Both the position numbers and the translations under genes were made by a program. A DNA stretch of 64,000 nucleotides from UMGS1519 sp050951095 (GTDB taxonomy: Bacteria > Actinomycetota > Coriobacteriia > Coriobacteriales > Eggerthellaceae): positions 186,001 to 250,000 of the forward strand of contig JBMNIQ010000002.1 in assembly GCA_050951095.1 (NCBI GenBank). The letters are read 5' to 3'. The notes beneath the pieces are model-generated. The model had not been told where the DNA came from. It worked only from the letters and a program-made list of their open reading frames with translations, and made no database searches. Positions 43,809-51,676 of this stretch are shown here, one piece after another (positions within the stretch are counted from its first letter, which is position 1; each line of letters begins with the position of its first letter).

Positions 43809-44288
43809 TCAGAACCCCCACATTCCCGGGTTGAGGGAGACCGGGATAGCGCCGATAACGATGGCGATGGCAATGACCAACCCGATGATCAGATTGCGCT
43901 TCTCCTTCGCCTTCTGCTGCTCCGTCTTCTCGGGTGTCGGAACCTCCCGACCCTCCATGGTGATGATCTGGTTTTCGATGCCGGTGGCAATGCGCTCGGT
44001 GATATCTCGCTTCAGGCGGTTTTCCGTGTCCTGAGATTTGATGTCGAAGAACAGGTCTGTGCCGCCCTCTTCGCTAATCTTTGCGCGCAGATGCACGGTT
44101 GCCTTGTATTCGGTTGCAACAAAGCTGTAGGAGCGCAGAAAATCAATGAAGAAACGGTCGTCGTCATCGAAATGCTTGGCTGTGATGTTGAAATTGCGTC
44201 CGCCGCGCGTGAAATACTCGTTAGCGCCGTCGTAGACTTCGGCGATGTCGTGGTCAAGATGCAGGGGGCCGATTTTGTATTCAGGCAT
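43809..44288 (-). CDS. Hypothetical tail-anchored protein
   Basis: 159 residues from the ATG at 44288 (AAAGG upstream): MPEYKIGPLHLDHDIAEVYD, DDDRFFIDFLRSYSFVATEY, DLFFDIKSQDTENRLKRDI, then a charged segment (EKTEQQKAKEKR) and a C-terminal membrane helix (NLIIGLVIAIAIVIGAIPVS). Function not recognised. The soluble domain faces the cytoplasm if it is tail-anchored. It is a monocistronic gene. Confidence 0.7.
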   Translation of the reverse strand: MPEYKIGPLHLDHDIAEVYDGANEYFTRGGRNFNITAKHFDDDDRFFIDFLRSYSFVATEYKATVHLRAKISEEGGTDLFFDIKSQDTENRLKRDITERIATGIENQIITMEGREVPTPEKTEQQKAKEKRNLIIGLVIAIAIVIGAIPVSLNPGMWGF

Positions 44289-44374
44289 AGGTCGCCTTTC
44301 GCATTGTCGTATCAATCTGGCTATTATACGTTACCTATGCGAATGAACGGCGAATTCGCCTCATTGACGCGAAG

Positions 44375-44411
44375 CAAGAACAAGAAGGAGGCTGCCTGAT
44401 TGGCAGCCTCC
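44375..44411 (-). terminator. Terminator after the aldo/keto reductase
   Basis: A perfect ten-pair stem GGAGGCTGCC (44387-44396) / GGCAGCCTCC (44402-44411), followed by TTCTTGTTCTTG on the minus strand. Confidence 0.75.
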
Positions 44412-44449
44412 CGTTAGCGATACGTTGTCGGCAATTGACTTCGTACGGA

Positions 44450-45601
44450 TTATTCGAAGAGTGCGGCGATCTTCGGCATCCATTCGCTGATGGGAATCTT
44501 CTGGGGGCAGCGTTCCTCGCATTGGCCGCATCCGATGCATTCGCTGGCCTGCGCGCCGTTCAGCGGAATGGTGGTGGTGTATTCCCATTTCGCCCGCTCC
44601 ATGTCCCCGCTCAGGATGTATTGGTTGTACGTCTGGAAGTTGTACGGGATGGTGACGTTCTGCGGGCATCCCGCGCAGTAGTTGCAACCGGTGCAGGGGA
44701 TAGTGGGATAGCTGTTGAACACCGTTGCAACAGTTTCGTAAACCTCCTGTTCCTCTTGCGAGAGCATGCCTACTTGCGCACGTTCGGCCATTGCGACGTT
44801 CTCGTCGATTTGCGCCGGCGTTCCCATGCCGGACAGCAGCAGCGAGACCTGCGGTTTGTCCCATAGGAAGTCGAAAGCCCATTCGATGGGGGAGCGGTTG
44901 GGATCCACTGACGCGAATGCTTCGCGTACTTTATCGGGTACATTCACCAGATGCCCGCCGCGCAGCGGTTCCATGGCAATGACGCCCATGCCCTTTTGTG
45001 CCGCGTAGTTCGCCGCTGTCAGGCCACCCTGGAATTCGCGGTCGAGATAGTTCAGCTGCAGTTGGCAAATATCCCATGGAGCATAGTCGCAAACTTCCTT
45101 GAAGACATCGAACGTGTCGTGGAATGAGAATCCGATATGCCCCACGCGACCGTCTTCTTTCGCTTTCATGAGGCTTTCCACCACGCCGTTCGGCAGCACG
45201 TGCGTTTCCCAGTCCTTTTTCGTAACGCAATGCAGCAGATACACATCGAGATGGTCCGTTTGCATGCGCCCCATCTGCTTTTCCAGCAGCGAATCGAACT
45301 GGCCGGGCTCGTTGATCATCCAGATAGGGGATTTGCTTGCCAAGATGACCTTGTCGCGATAGCCATCCTGCAATGCCTTGCCCACGGCCTTTTCGCCTTC
45401 GCCGTGAAGGTAATTGAATGCCGTGTCGAAGTAATTGATTCCGGAATCGATGGCGTGCCTCATAAGCTCTACCGATTTCTCGACATCGGCGCCGCGGCTG
45501 CTGGTGTAGCCTTGCTTTCCTTCAGCAAGCGGCAATCTCATCAATCCCAGACCGATAGGGGAAACCTTCAAGCCTGTGTTGCCTAATGCTCGGTAGATCA
45601 T
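44450..45601 (-). CDS. Aldo/keto reductase with C-terminal 4Fe-4S ferredoxin-like domain
   Basis: 383 residues. An AKR barrel (YRALGNTGLKVSPIGLGLMR, DTAFNYLHGEGEKAVGKAL with the catalytic Tyr, ASKSPIW, DHLDVYLLHCV) is followed by a four-Cys motif CTGCNYCAGCPQNV and a second CIGCGQCEERCPQKIP near the C-terminus. This fusion is common in anaerobes and is thought to link carbonyl reduction to ferredoxin-type electron flow. The start at 45601 follows AAGGGG at eight bases; a GTG at 45610 is possible. Confidence 0.92.
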   Translation of the reverse strand: MIYRALGNTGLKVSPIGLGLMRLPLAEGKQGYTSSRGADVEKSVELMRHAIDSGINYFDTAFNYLHGEGEKAVGKALQDGYRDKVILASKSPIWMINEPGQFDSLLEKQMGRMQTDHLDVYLLHCVTKKDWETHVLPNGVVESLMKAKEDGRVGHIGFSFHDTFDVFKEVCDYAPWDICQLQLNYLDREFQGGLTAANYAAQKGMGVIAMEPLRGGHLVNVPDKVREAFASVDPNRSPIEWAFDFLWDKPQVSLLLSGMGTPAQIDENVAMAERAQVGMLSQEEQEVYETVATVFNSYPTIPCTGCNYCAGCPQNVTIPYNFQTYNQYILSGDMERAKWEYTTTIPLNGAQASECIGCGQCEERCPQKIPISEWMPKIAALFE

Positions 45602-45703
45602 CGTTATCACCCCTTGGCGACTTTATTGTCGCAGGTCCCAAACACATATTCCATTATTGTCATGATAACGCGTGGCGAAGAGGCGAAAGAGCAGGGAGAA
45701 GAA

Positions 45704-45738
45704 GCGAATAAGCGAATAAGCGAATAAGCGAATAAGCG
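45704..45738. repeat. Tandem repeat of GCGAATAA (about 4.4 copies)
   Basis: Four head-to-tail copies of an eight-base unit beginning at 45704, with degenerate copies on both sides (GCGAAGAG, GCGAATTTGCGAATAA). It lies in the divergent gap between the reductase and the antiporter. The unit is not a multiple of three. Confidence 0.85.
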
Positions 45739-45879
45739 CCCGTGGTGCTCTGCGAATTTGCGAATAAGGATATCCATCATCGCAGAGCGAATAGCCGCGA
45801 TAGAAAAGGCTTGTTGCAAGTGGCGGCATCGATTCGCTCTGCGTTACCATGCGCATACTTCGCGAAAAAGGGGATGATT

Positions 45880-47985
45880 GTGGAAGTATTCGAGCTTGTG
45901 TTGATATTGCTGGCGTGCGTGATTGCATCGTCGGTGTTGGATCAGATGGTCGGTCGCGTATCGCTGCCGCTCATCCAGATTGCCGTCGGCTTCGTGGTGG
46001 CCTTGCTGATTCCCGCTACGGCTGATGTACATGTGGAATCGGAGCTGTTCTTGGTTCTGTTCATCGCGCCTCTGCTTTTCAACGAAGCGCGCGAGTCGAG
46101 TCGTCATGATTTATGGGTGAATAAGGGCGCCATTCTTTCGCTTGCCATCGGGCTGGTTCTGTTGACGGTGCTGATTGTCGGCTTTGCGCTGCATGCCATT
46201 GTGCCCAGCATTCCCTTGGCTGCCGCATTTGCGTGCGCGGCGGCGTTGGGACCAACCGATGCTGCGGCTGTAGGGGCGCTGGGTTCTACGGTTGCGTTGA
46301 CGAACCGGCAGAAGACGCTGCTTTCCGGCGAATCTCTGATCAACGATGCTTCTGGCGTCGTGTCGTTCCAGTTCGCCATCGCGGCGGCGGTTACGGGGAC
46401 GTTTTCGGCCGTCGATGCCGGCACGACGTTCGCGGTATTGTTCTTCGGCGGTATTGCGGCGGGCGTTGTTTTCGGTTGGTTGGCGCGCTCGTCCATGGGC
46501 ATTCTTCGTCGCAGCGGTTTCGAAAATACGACGGTGCACGTGTTGTATGAGGTATTCACGCCGTTCGCGGTCTTCCTGGCGGCGGAGGCGCTGGGCGTGA
46601 GCGGCATCCTGGCTGTTGTTGCAGCAGGGCTGGTGATGGCAGAGCGCACAACGCCGCTGTCTTCGACAGAGGATATTCGCCGCCATACGGTGTCGAACGG
46701 CTTCTGGGAGATCATCGTTTTCCTGATCAACGGCGTCATTTTCGTGCTCCTTGGCATGCAGCTGCCCCAAGCTATCTCGCCGACGCTGTCCGCGTCCTAT
46801 TCCCTGCCGTTTTTGCTTGGTGTTGTGGTTGCGCTTACGGCTATGGTCATGGGGTGCCGCCTGGTTTGGACGTTCGCGATGGAGCTGTTACATAAAGACA
46901 AGGGAGCATCTCGCCGTGGTGCAACACAACCGGGAAAGGCTTTCAAGCGCGCGCTGATAACCACGATTGCCGGCCCGAAGGGCGCCGTTACGCTTTCCAT
47001 CATCCTGACCATTCCCCTGGTGCTGGACGATGGGTCGGCTTTCCCGGAGCGGAACCTGATCATCTTCCTCACTGCCGGAGTGATTCTGCTCACGTTGCTC
47101 CTTGCTGACAGCCTGTTGCCTCTTTTGGCACCGAAGGAAGCCAGCGAATCGAATGAGGCGGAAACCCAGGAAGCCATGATCAAGGTTCTTGTTGCAACTA
47201 TCGATGAGCTTTCCCGTCGCGTGACGGATGGTGCGAATAAGGAATACGAGCCGGCGATACGTCTGACGATCGGACAGTACCGTGCACGCCTGTTGCGTGA
47301 GCGTTTAGAGGTAACGTCCTGCGGTGGCGCAATGACGGAATTGATGAATGAGGTGCTGGTGGAACAGCAAAAATATGCGGCTCAAGTGGCAGAGGGATGC
47401 AACGGCGTTTCAGAAGCGGCCACCATGATGCCGTACAACGCGCTTCTGAGCAGCGTGCGTGTGGGCCGCGACGGCGGTGTCCGCATTCCTCCGCGTGCCA
47501 TGTTGAAATGGCGCTTCCGGAAGCTGAAGAAACGCTTGAAGCCGTCTTCGGGCAATGGGGAGAATATGGCGCGCACGTATTACGATTCATGCCTCATCTC
47601 TATGAAGCTGGAAAAAGTGGCCCTTGCCTACCTTGAGGAAGTCATGAAAACGGAGGATCGCGATACGCCGCGTTATCAAGCTGCAGAAGCGCTGCGGACC
47701 GAACATCAGAGTGCGTATGACGGCATCAGGAGTCGTTTGAGCGCTATTCATACGGATGACGACAATCTGATATACAAGTTCGATAACATGCCGGCAGAAG
47801 TGCGCGACAGCTTCGTGCAACAGTTCAAGAATGCAAAGCGCTATTCCGACGAAGTTTATCAGGGTGCGCTTCAAATTGAGCTTGATGAGATACGGCATCT
47901 GCAAGAGCGCGGCGAAATAGACCGCCGAGCGGCGCAGCAGCTTCGTGAGGATGTGTATTTGATGCAAGTGAGCCTCGACGCGTAA
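45880..47985 (+). CDS. CPA1-family Na+/H+ antiporter with long cytoplasmic tail
   Basis: About 701 residues. Roughly 12 membrane helices occupy the first 430 residues: FELVLILLACVIASSVLDQM, FLVLFIAPLLFNEARESSRH, the ion-site ALGPTDAAAVGALGS and the substrate-binding-region SGESLINDASGVVSFQF (Asn-Asp pair). About 270 cytoplasmic, helix-rich residues follow. It exchanges Na+ (or K+) for H+ and so handles pH or salt. Start: GTG at 45880, six bases after AAGGGG; the ATG at 45874 is too close to that site but is the alternative. Confidence 0.92.
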   Translation: MEVFELVLILLACVIASSVLDQMVGRVSLPLIQIAVGFVVALLIPATADVHVESELFLVLFIAPLLFNEARESSRHDLWVNKGAILSLAIGLVLLTVLIVGFALHAIVPSIPLAAAFACAAALGPTDAAAVGALGSTVALTNRQKTLLSGESLINDASGVVSFQFAIAAAVTGTFSAVDAGTTFAVLFFGGIAAGVVFGWLARSSMGILRRSGFENTTVHVLYEVFTPFAVFLAAEALGVSGILAVVAAGLVMAERTTPLSSTEDIRRHTVSNGFWEIIVFLINGVIFVLLGMQLPQAISPTLSASYSLPFLLGVVVALTAMVMGCRLVWTFAMELLHKDKGASRRGATQPGKAFKRALITTIAGPKGAVTLSIILTIPLVLDDGSAFPERNLIIFLTAGVILLTLLLADSLLPLLAPKEASESNEAETQEAMIKVLVATIDELSRRVTDGANKEYEPAIRLTIGQYRARLLRERLEVTSCGGAMTELMNEVLVEQQKYAAQVAEGCNGVSEAATMMPYNALLSSVRVGRDGGVRIPPRAMLKWRFRKLKKRLKPSSGNGENMARTYYDSCLISMKLEKVALAYLEEVMKTEDRDTPRYQAAEALRTEHQSAYDGIRSRLSAIHTDDDNLIYKFDNMPAEVRDSFVQQFKNAKRYSDEVYQGALQIELDEIRHLQERGEIDRRAAQQLREDVYLMQVSLDA

Positions 47986-48024
47986 ACAGAAAGCTGCATA
48001 GCTTTTGTACGAGAGAAAAGAATA

Positions 48025-48060
48025 TGCGGGCTGCCCGAGGACGAATTCGGACAGCCCGCA
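48025..48060. terminator. Bidirectional terminator-like hairpin
   Basis: TGCGGGCTG (48025-48033) / CAGCCCGCA (48052-48060), extended by CCGA/TCGG, between the convergent antiporter and molbindin genes. T-tracts are weak. Confidence 0.6.
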
Positions 48061-48101
48061 CTTGTTGAAGCGGTAAGAATGAGCGACGAGAAAAAACGGG
48101 A

Positions 48102-48533
48102 CTAGAACGTAGCCACCATGACATCCGTCGACTTGATGATGGCAACTGCCGGAGCACCTTCGGTTAGTCCGAGCTCTTCGATTGCTTCGTTCGTGATCGA
48201 ACCGGTAATCTGGTTTCCGTCAGGAAGCGAAAGCGTGATATGGCCGTTGACGGCGCCTTCCTTCACGTTCGAGATGGTGCCGATGAACTGGTTGCGGGCG
48301 GACAGGTTCGAAAAGCGCTCGGAACCGGAAGCGAACATGACGCTGGTTGCCTTCACAACAGCAGCTGCTTCGACGCCTTCCTTCAGTCCAAGTTGTTTAA
48401 TGGACTCCATGGTGATGTCCGCCTTGATTTCTTCATCACCGGACTTGATGGTAACGACGCCGTTGACGGCTCCTGCCTTGACGTTTACCACCGTGCCAAC
48501 GAACTGGTTGCGTGCTGAAATCATGATTCTCAT
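48102..48533 (-). CDS. Molbindin-like protein with two TOBE/Mop domains
   Basis: 143 residues made of two about 68-residue repeats: first SARNQFVGTVVNVKAGAVNG, second SARNQFIGTISNVKEGAVNG, each ending in a strand like AAAVVKATSVMFA or AVAIIKSTDVMVA. These are Mop domains that bind molybdate or tungstate in the cytoplasm as an oligomeric store or buffer. The start at 48533 has GGAG at six bases. It is divergent from the HTH-PBP regulator, with a parS site and a promoter between them. Confidence 0.92.
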   Translation of the reverse strand: MRIMISARNQFVGTVVNVKAGAVNGVVTIKSGDEEIKADITMESIKQLGLKEGVEAAAVVKATSVMFASGSERFSNLSARNQFIGTISNVKEGAVNGHITLSLPDGNQITGSITNEAIEELGLTEGAPAVAIIKSTDVMVATF

Positions 48534-48622
48534 CAGTGGCTCCTTCTTGTGTCCTGGTTACTTGCTTGGAGGGGCTTGTTTCTGATGGATTCATCCTAGA
48601 ATCTTCCGGGCTGAAAGAGAAT

Positions 48623-48638
48623 TGTTTCACGTGAAACG
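48623..48638. promoter_or_regulatory. parS site (15/16)
   Basis: TGTTTCACGTGAAACG, one end base off the palindrome. It lies between the molbindin gene and its divergent regulator. Confidence 0.9.
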
Positions 48639-48648
48639 ATGATTGACG

Positions 48649-48685
48649 ACTTCGTTTCGTACCGTTTCACTTCGTTTCGTATAAT
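48649..48685 (+). promoter_or_regulatory. Promoter with direct-repeat operator for the HTH-PBP regulator
   Basis: Direct repeat ACTTCGTTTCGTA at 48649-48661 and 48669-48681, start to start 20 bases (two helix turns). The second copy runs into the -10 box TATAAT (48680-48685). The arrangement fits autorepression; the binding protein is inferred. Confidence 0.5.
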
Positions 48686-48764
48686 TAATGGTATTGATGT
48701 GAAATGACGCTCGCAGCCGGCAAGACTGCCGGAACTGCCACTTAGGCAAGTGAAAGGGGCGAAT

Positions 48765-49712
48765 ATGCCGCGCCGCTCTGATTTCTACGGCCATGCCCTC
48801 GATGCCCGTGAAGTGGCGGTCTTGCTTGGCGTCAGTCAGAATCTGGTTTATAAGCTGGCGAAAGAGGGGGAGATTCCCTCATATCATGTCGGGCGTAAGT
48901 TGCGGTTTGCTTCTGATGATATTGCTGAATACCGGGGCCATGGACGGCATAAGGCGAAGCATGTAGCGGAGTCCGACGGCGAATATATCTCCCAGCTCCT
49001 TGAACCGGCTCGCCGCGGGACGTTCCGAATAATGGGAATGGGACGGGCTGTTCACGTGCTTTCTGAGTATCTCGAAGAATTCGGCATGCGCGCAGCGTGC
49101 GATTACCGATCGGGATATGCGTCGTTGATTGCGCTCTATATGAATCAGGCAGATGCGGCCATCGTGAATCTTTGGGACCATGCCACAGATAGCTGCAATC
49201 TTCCGTATGTGCGGCGCCTTGCTCCCGGTATGCCCTGTATTGTGCTTACGCTCGGTGCGCAAAGCTACGGCTTTGTTGTGAAACGGGGAAACCCGAAAGG
49301 CGTGAGGGATTGGATAGACCTTCTGGGAGAGGGCATTGTGCTTGCGAATCAAGATCCCGGCAGCTCTGCCCGTATTCTGCTTGATGAGCATCTTGTTGCC
49401 CTGGAAGCGGTTCCGGAACGTATTCTCGGCTACAGTCGTCCACTGCATTCCGAGTTGTCAGTAGGTAGTTTCGTTGCTCGCGATGAAGGTGATGTCGGCG
49501 TTGCCACAGAGCAGCTCTTCCATGAAGTTGACGGACTTGACTATCTTCCGATGCAAGAAGTCAACCAAGCATTCGTGATTCGCAAGACTCAGGAGACGAA
49601 GGATGTGATTCCTTTGCTGAAGCAGCTTGTGCAATCCGACCATTTCAAACAGCGTCTCGTCGCTCCAGGATTTCGTCCAGACACTTCGGGGCATGTTATT
49701 TACGAAGTGTGA
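48765..49712 (+). CDS. One-component regulator: excisionase-type HTH fused to periplasmic-binding-protein-like domain
   Basis: 315 residues. N-terminal HTH of MerR/excisionase type: LDAREVAVLLGVSQNLVYKL, GEIPSYHVGRKLRFASDDI. From about 85 on, a type 2 periplasmic-binding fold without signal peptide: GRAVHVLSEYLEEF, AAIVNLWDHAT, YGFVVKRGNPKGVRDWIDL, ANQDPGSSARILLDEHL and SFVARDEGDVGVATEQL. Proteins of this build sense molybdate/tungstate or a cofactor and control Mo genes. The island (molbindin, MoaE-like, moeA, modABC) supports this. The start at 48765 follows AAAGGGG; a GTG at 48750 is unlikely. Confidence 0.88.
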   Translation: MPRRSDFYGHALDAREVAVLLGVSQNLVYKLAKEGEIPSYHVGRKLRFASDDIAEYRGHGRHKAKHVAESDGEYISQLLEPARRGTFRIMGMGRAVHVLSEYLEEFGMRAACDYRSGYASLIALYMNQADAAIVNLWDHATDSCNLPYVRRLAPGMPCIVLTLGAQSYGFVVKRGNPKGVRDWIDLLGEGIVLANQDPGSSARILLDEHLVALEAVPERILGYSRPLHSELSVGSFVARDEGDVGVATEQLFHEVDGLDYLPMQEVNQAFVIRKTQETKDVIPLLKQLVQSDHFKQRLVAPGFRPDTSGHVIYEV

Positions 49713-49747
49713 GCTATGGTGAAAACGCAACGGTCGAATAGAAACAA

Positions 49748-49763
49748 TGTTTCACGTGAAACC
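49748..49763. promoter_or_regulatory. parS site (15/16)
   Basis: TGTTTCACGTGAAACC in the gap before the MoaE-like gene. It is the site farthest from parB to the right, about 17 kb away. Confidence 0.9.
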
Positions 49764-49788
49764 ATTTGGGCGAAACGGAGGGTCAGGT

Positions 49789-50181
49789 ATGCAAGAGGTT
49801 CCCAGTATTGATGAATGGCTGAACGAGGCGAAGCAATCGGAGCAGGCCGACCAGATTGGTATGTACCTGGTCCATAACGGCGTGGTGAGAAAGAGCCCGC
49901 GTGCCCAGGTTCGCGAAGGAGCGCCTGCCGGTGCTGAAGTGGTGGGCATGTCGTTCGATTACGATGAGGCGAAAGTACAGGCCGCCATTGAGGCGACGAA
50001 GCGTCTCAATGGCGTGTTCTATGTACGGGTATGGTGCAACCGCGGCCAGTTGGAAGTGGGGGACACCATCATGCAGGTGTTGATCGGTGCGGACATTCGA
50101 CCGCATGCGGTTGATGCACTGCAGTCGCTTGTCGGCGAAATCAAATCCAACTGCGTTCGAGAAGACGAAATTCTGCGCTAG
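49789..50181 (+). CDS. MoaE-like protein (divergent molybdopterin synthase large-subunit homologue)
   Basis: 130 residues. The layout resembles MoaE: GMYLVHNGVVRKSPRAQVRE, GMSFDYDEAKVQAAIEATKR, then FYVRVWCNRGQLEVGDTIM (compare HRxGxLxVGE), IGADIRPHAVDALQSLVGEI and a C-terminus SNCVREDEILR where MoaE usually has a Lys-rich PxWKKE motif. The key lysines therefore seem absent, and no moaD is nearby. Start: ATG 49789, with GGAGGGTC upstream; a longer start at 49747 would translate through the parS site. The last bases overlap moeA on the other strand. It could be a regulatory or cofactor-binding relative. Confidence 0.75.
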   Translation: MQEVPSIDEWLNEAKQSEQADQIGMYLVHNGVVRKSPRAQVREGAPAGAEVVGMSFDYDEAKVQAAIEATKRLNGVFYVRVWCNRGQLEVGDTIMQVLIGADIRPHAVDALQSLVGEIKSNCVREDEILR

Positions 50182-51422
50182 AGCGCCGTCCCTTCGGGGA
50201 TGTCGATGCGGACGCAGTCTACCAAAGAACCATCGGCAACGAACTCGACGCCTTCCGGAATGGTGATGAGGCAATTGCCGTTCGAGAGCGCACCGTAGAG
50301 CGCAGAAGACTGCTTCTTTGCCGGTGTGGCGGTGAACCCGCCTTTGCCGTTCGGGGCGATGGTTCCGCGCATGTAGTTACGCCGCGGGTCGCATTTTGTG
50401 CAGTCGCCCACGAGCGCGGCCTTCTGGATGACTCGCGTAGATTCTGCAAATCCCTGCATCTTCCGCAATGCCGGCCGCACGAGCATCTCGAATCCAACGG
50501 CTGCCGCTGCGGGGTTTCCGGCGAGCCCCATGAACGGCGTATTCCGGATAACGGCAAACGTCTGTGACTTTCCCGGGCGCATGTTCACGTATTTGAAGGA
50601 GACCGAGCCCAGCTTATCTGCAATCTGCGTAATGTAGTCGTAGTCGCCAGCGGAGGCACCGCCGCTCGTTACGACGAAATCGCATTCATCTATGGCGCGC
50701 GACAGCATGGCTTCGATTGCCTGCTCGTCATCGGGAACGGTGCCATAACGTACTACGTCGCATCCGGCGTCTGCCGCCTGCGCTGCCAATTCGAACGAAT
50801 TCGAATCGTAGAGGTGGCCGATCTCCAACGAAGTGCCCTGTACGGTCAATTCGCTTCCCAGCGAGAACACGCCCACTTTAGGGCGCGCGTATACCGGAAC
50901 GGCGGTCAATCCGGCGCTTGCGAAAAGACCGATCGTCGCCGGTTTGATTACAACGCCGGCAGAAACCAGCGTACCGCCTGCTTTGACTTCCTCGCCTGCA
51001 TGGCGAATATTGCGGTCTTCGCGTACGGGCTGAGAAATAATGACGGCATCGCCCGCAGTTCCTTCGCCGGTAACGTGCACGTTCTCAATCTTCTCGACGC
51101 AATCGCATCCCGCAGGAACAGGGGCGCCGGTCATAATACGGACAGCCTGTCCCGATTCCAACGTTTTGTCATAGTGGTATCCAGCACCGATATGAGCCAC
51201 GATTTTCAGGGAGACAGGGGCATCTTCGGAGGCCGTTGCAACATCTTCGTGGCGCAGCGCGAAGCCGTCCATTGAAGAGTTGTCGAATGGATTGATGTCG
51301 ATGGAACTCACAACATCTTTCGCCAACACGCGTCCCCGCACTTCCAACAAAGGCACTTCAACTACCGGCATCTGCGATACCGCGGCAAGTATGGTCGCCC
51401 GTGCTTCCTCTACTGAAATCAT
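50178..51422 (-). CDS. moeA: Molybdopterin molybdotransferase
   Basis: MoeA inserts molybdate into adenylylated molybdopterin. 414 residues from ATG 51422 (AGGAGG at four bases). Domain landmarks: NPFDNSSMDGFALRHEDV, RIMTGAPVPAGCDCVE, VFSLGSELTVQG, DSNSFELAAQAADAGCDVV, FVVTSGGASAGDYDYITQI and MGLAGNPAAAAVGFEMLVRP. The C-terminal domain IV is complete. Its end overlaps the convergent MoaE-like gene by four bases. Confidence 0.95.
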   Translation of the reverse strand: MISVEEARATILAAVSQMPVVEVPLLEVRGRVLAKDVVSSIDINPFDNSSMDGFALRHEDVATASEDAPVSLKIVAHIGAGYHYDKTLESGQAVRIMTGAPVPAGCDCVEKIENVHVTGEGTAGDAVIISQPVREDRNIRHAGEEVKAGGTLVSAGVVIKPATIGLFASAGLTAVPVYARPKVGVFSLGSELTVQGTSLEIGHLYDSNSFELAAQAADAGCDVVRYGTVPDDEQAIEAMLSRAIDECDFVVTSGGASAGDYDYITQIADKLGSVSFKYVNMRPGKSQTFAVIRNTPFMGLAGNPAAAAVGFEMLVRPALRKMQGFAESTRVIQKAALVGDCTKCDPRRNYMRGTIAPNGKGGFTATPAKKQSSALYGALSNGNCLITIPEGVEFVADGSLVDCVRIDIPEGTAL

Positions 51423-51542
51423 CCGTCCTCCTATCGGTCCGTTTTCCGAATTATGCCCCACTTGAGGTCTCTATTTCGTGCCAATACGTAAAAGGGGGAA
51501 GTTCCAGCAGGGGAAAGGGGGAGAGCGAGCATGCGTCTCAGT

Positions 51543-51572
51543 CGCTGGCATGGGTTTAATGTCCGCTGGCAT
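51543..51572. promoter_or_regulatory. Direct repeat CGCTGGCAT upstream of modA
   Basis: Two copies, 51543-51551 and 51564-51572, exactly 21 bases apart (two helical turns), in the divergent gap between moeA and modA and shortly before an AT-rich possible -10 region (TTATAT). A candidate operator for Mo regulation. The gap 51423-51676 holds no gene. Confidence 0.45.
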
Positions 51573-51676
51573 TATTCTTCTTCACATTATATGCACAATA
51601 GAATAAAGTGTGTGTCAGTTTTATTGGGGTAGGGCATATGACTGACGTCAGTTGGAAGAGAGAAAGGGATTGGGAT

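Noticed and set aside
49747..49788. Longer N-terminus for the MoaE-like protein starting at 49747
   Set aside because: It would translate straight through a parS palindrome; the ATG at 49789 has a good ribosome site.
51608..51676. Longer start for ModA (GTG at 51608)
   Set aside because: The extra residues are not a signal peptide; the lipoprotein signal begins at the ATG at 51677 with a ribosome site.
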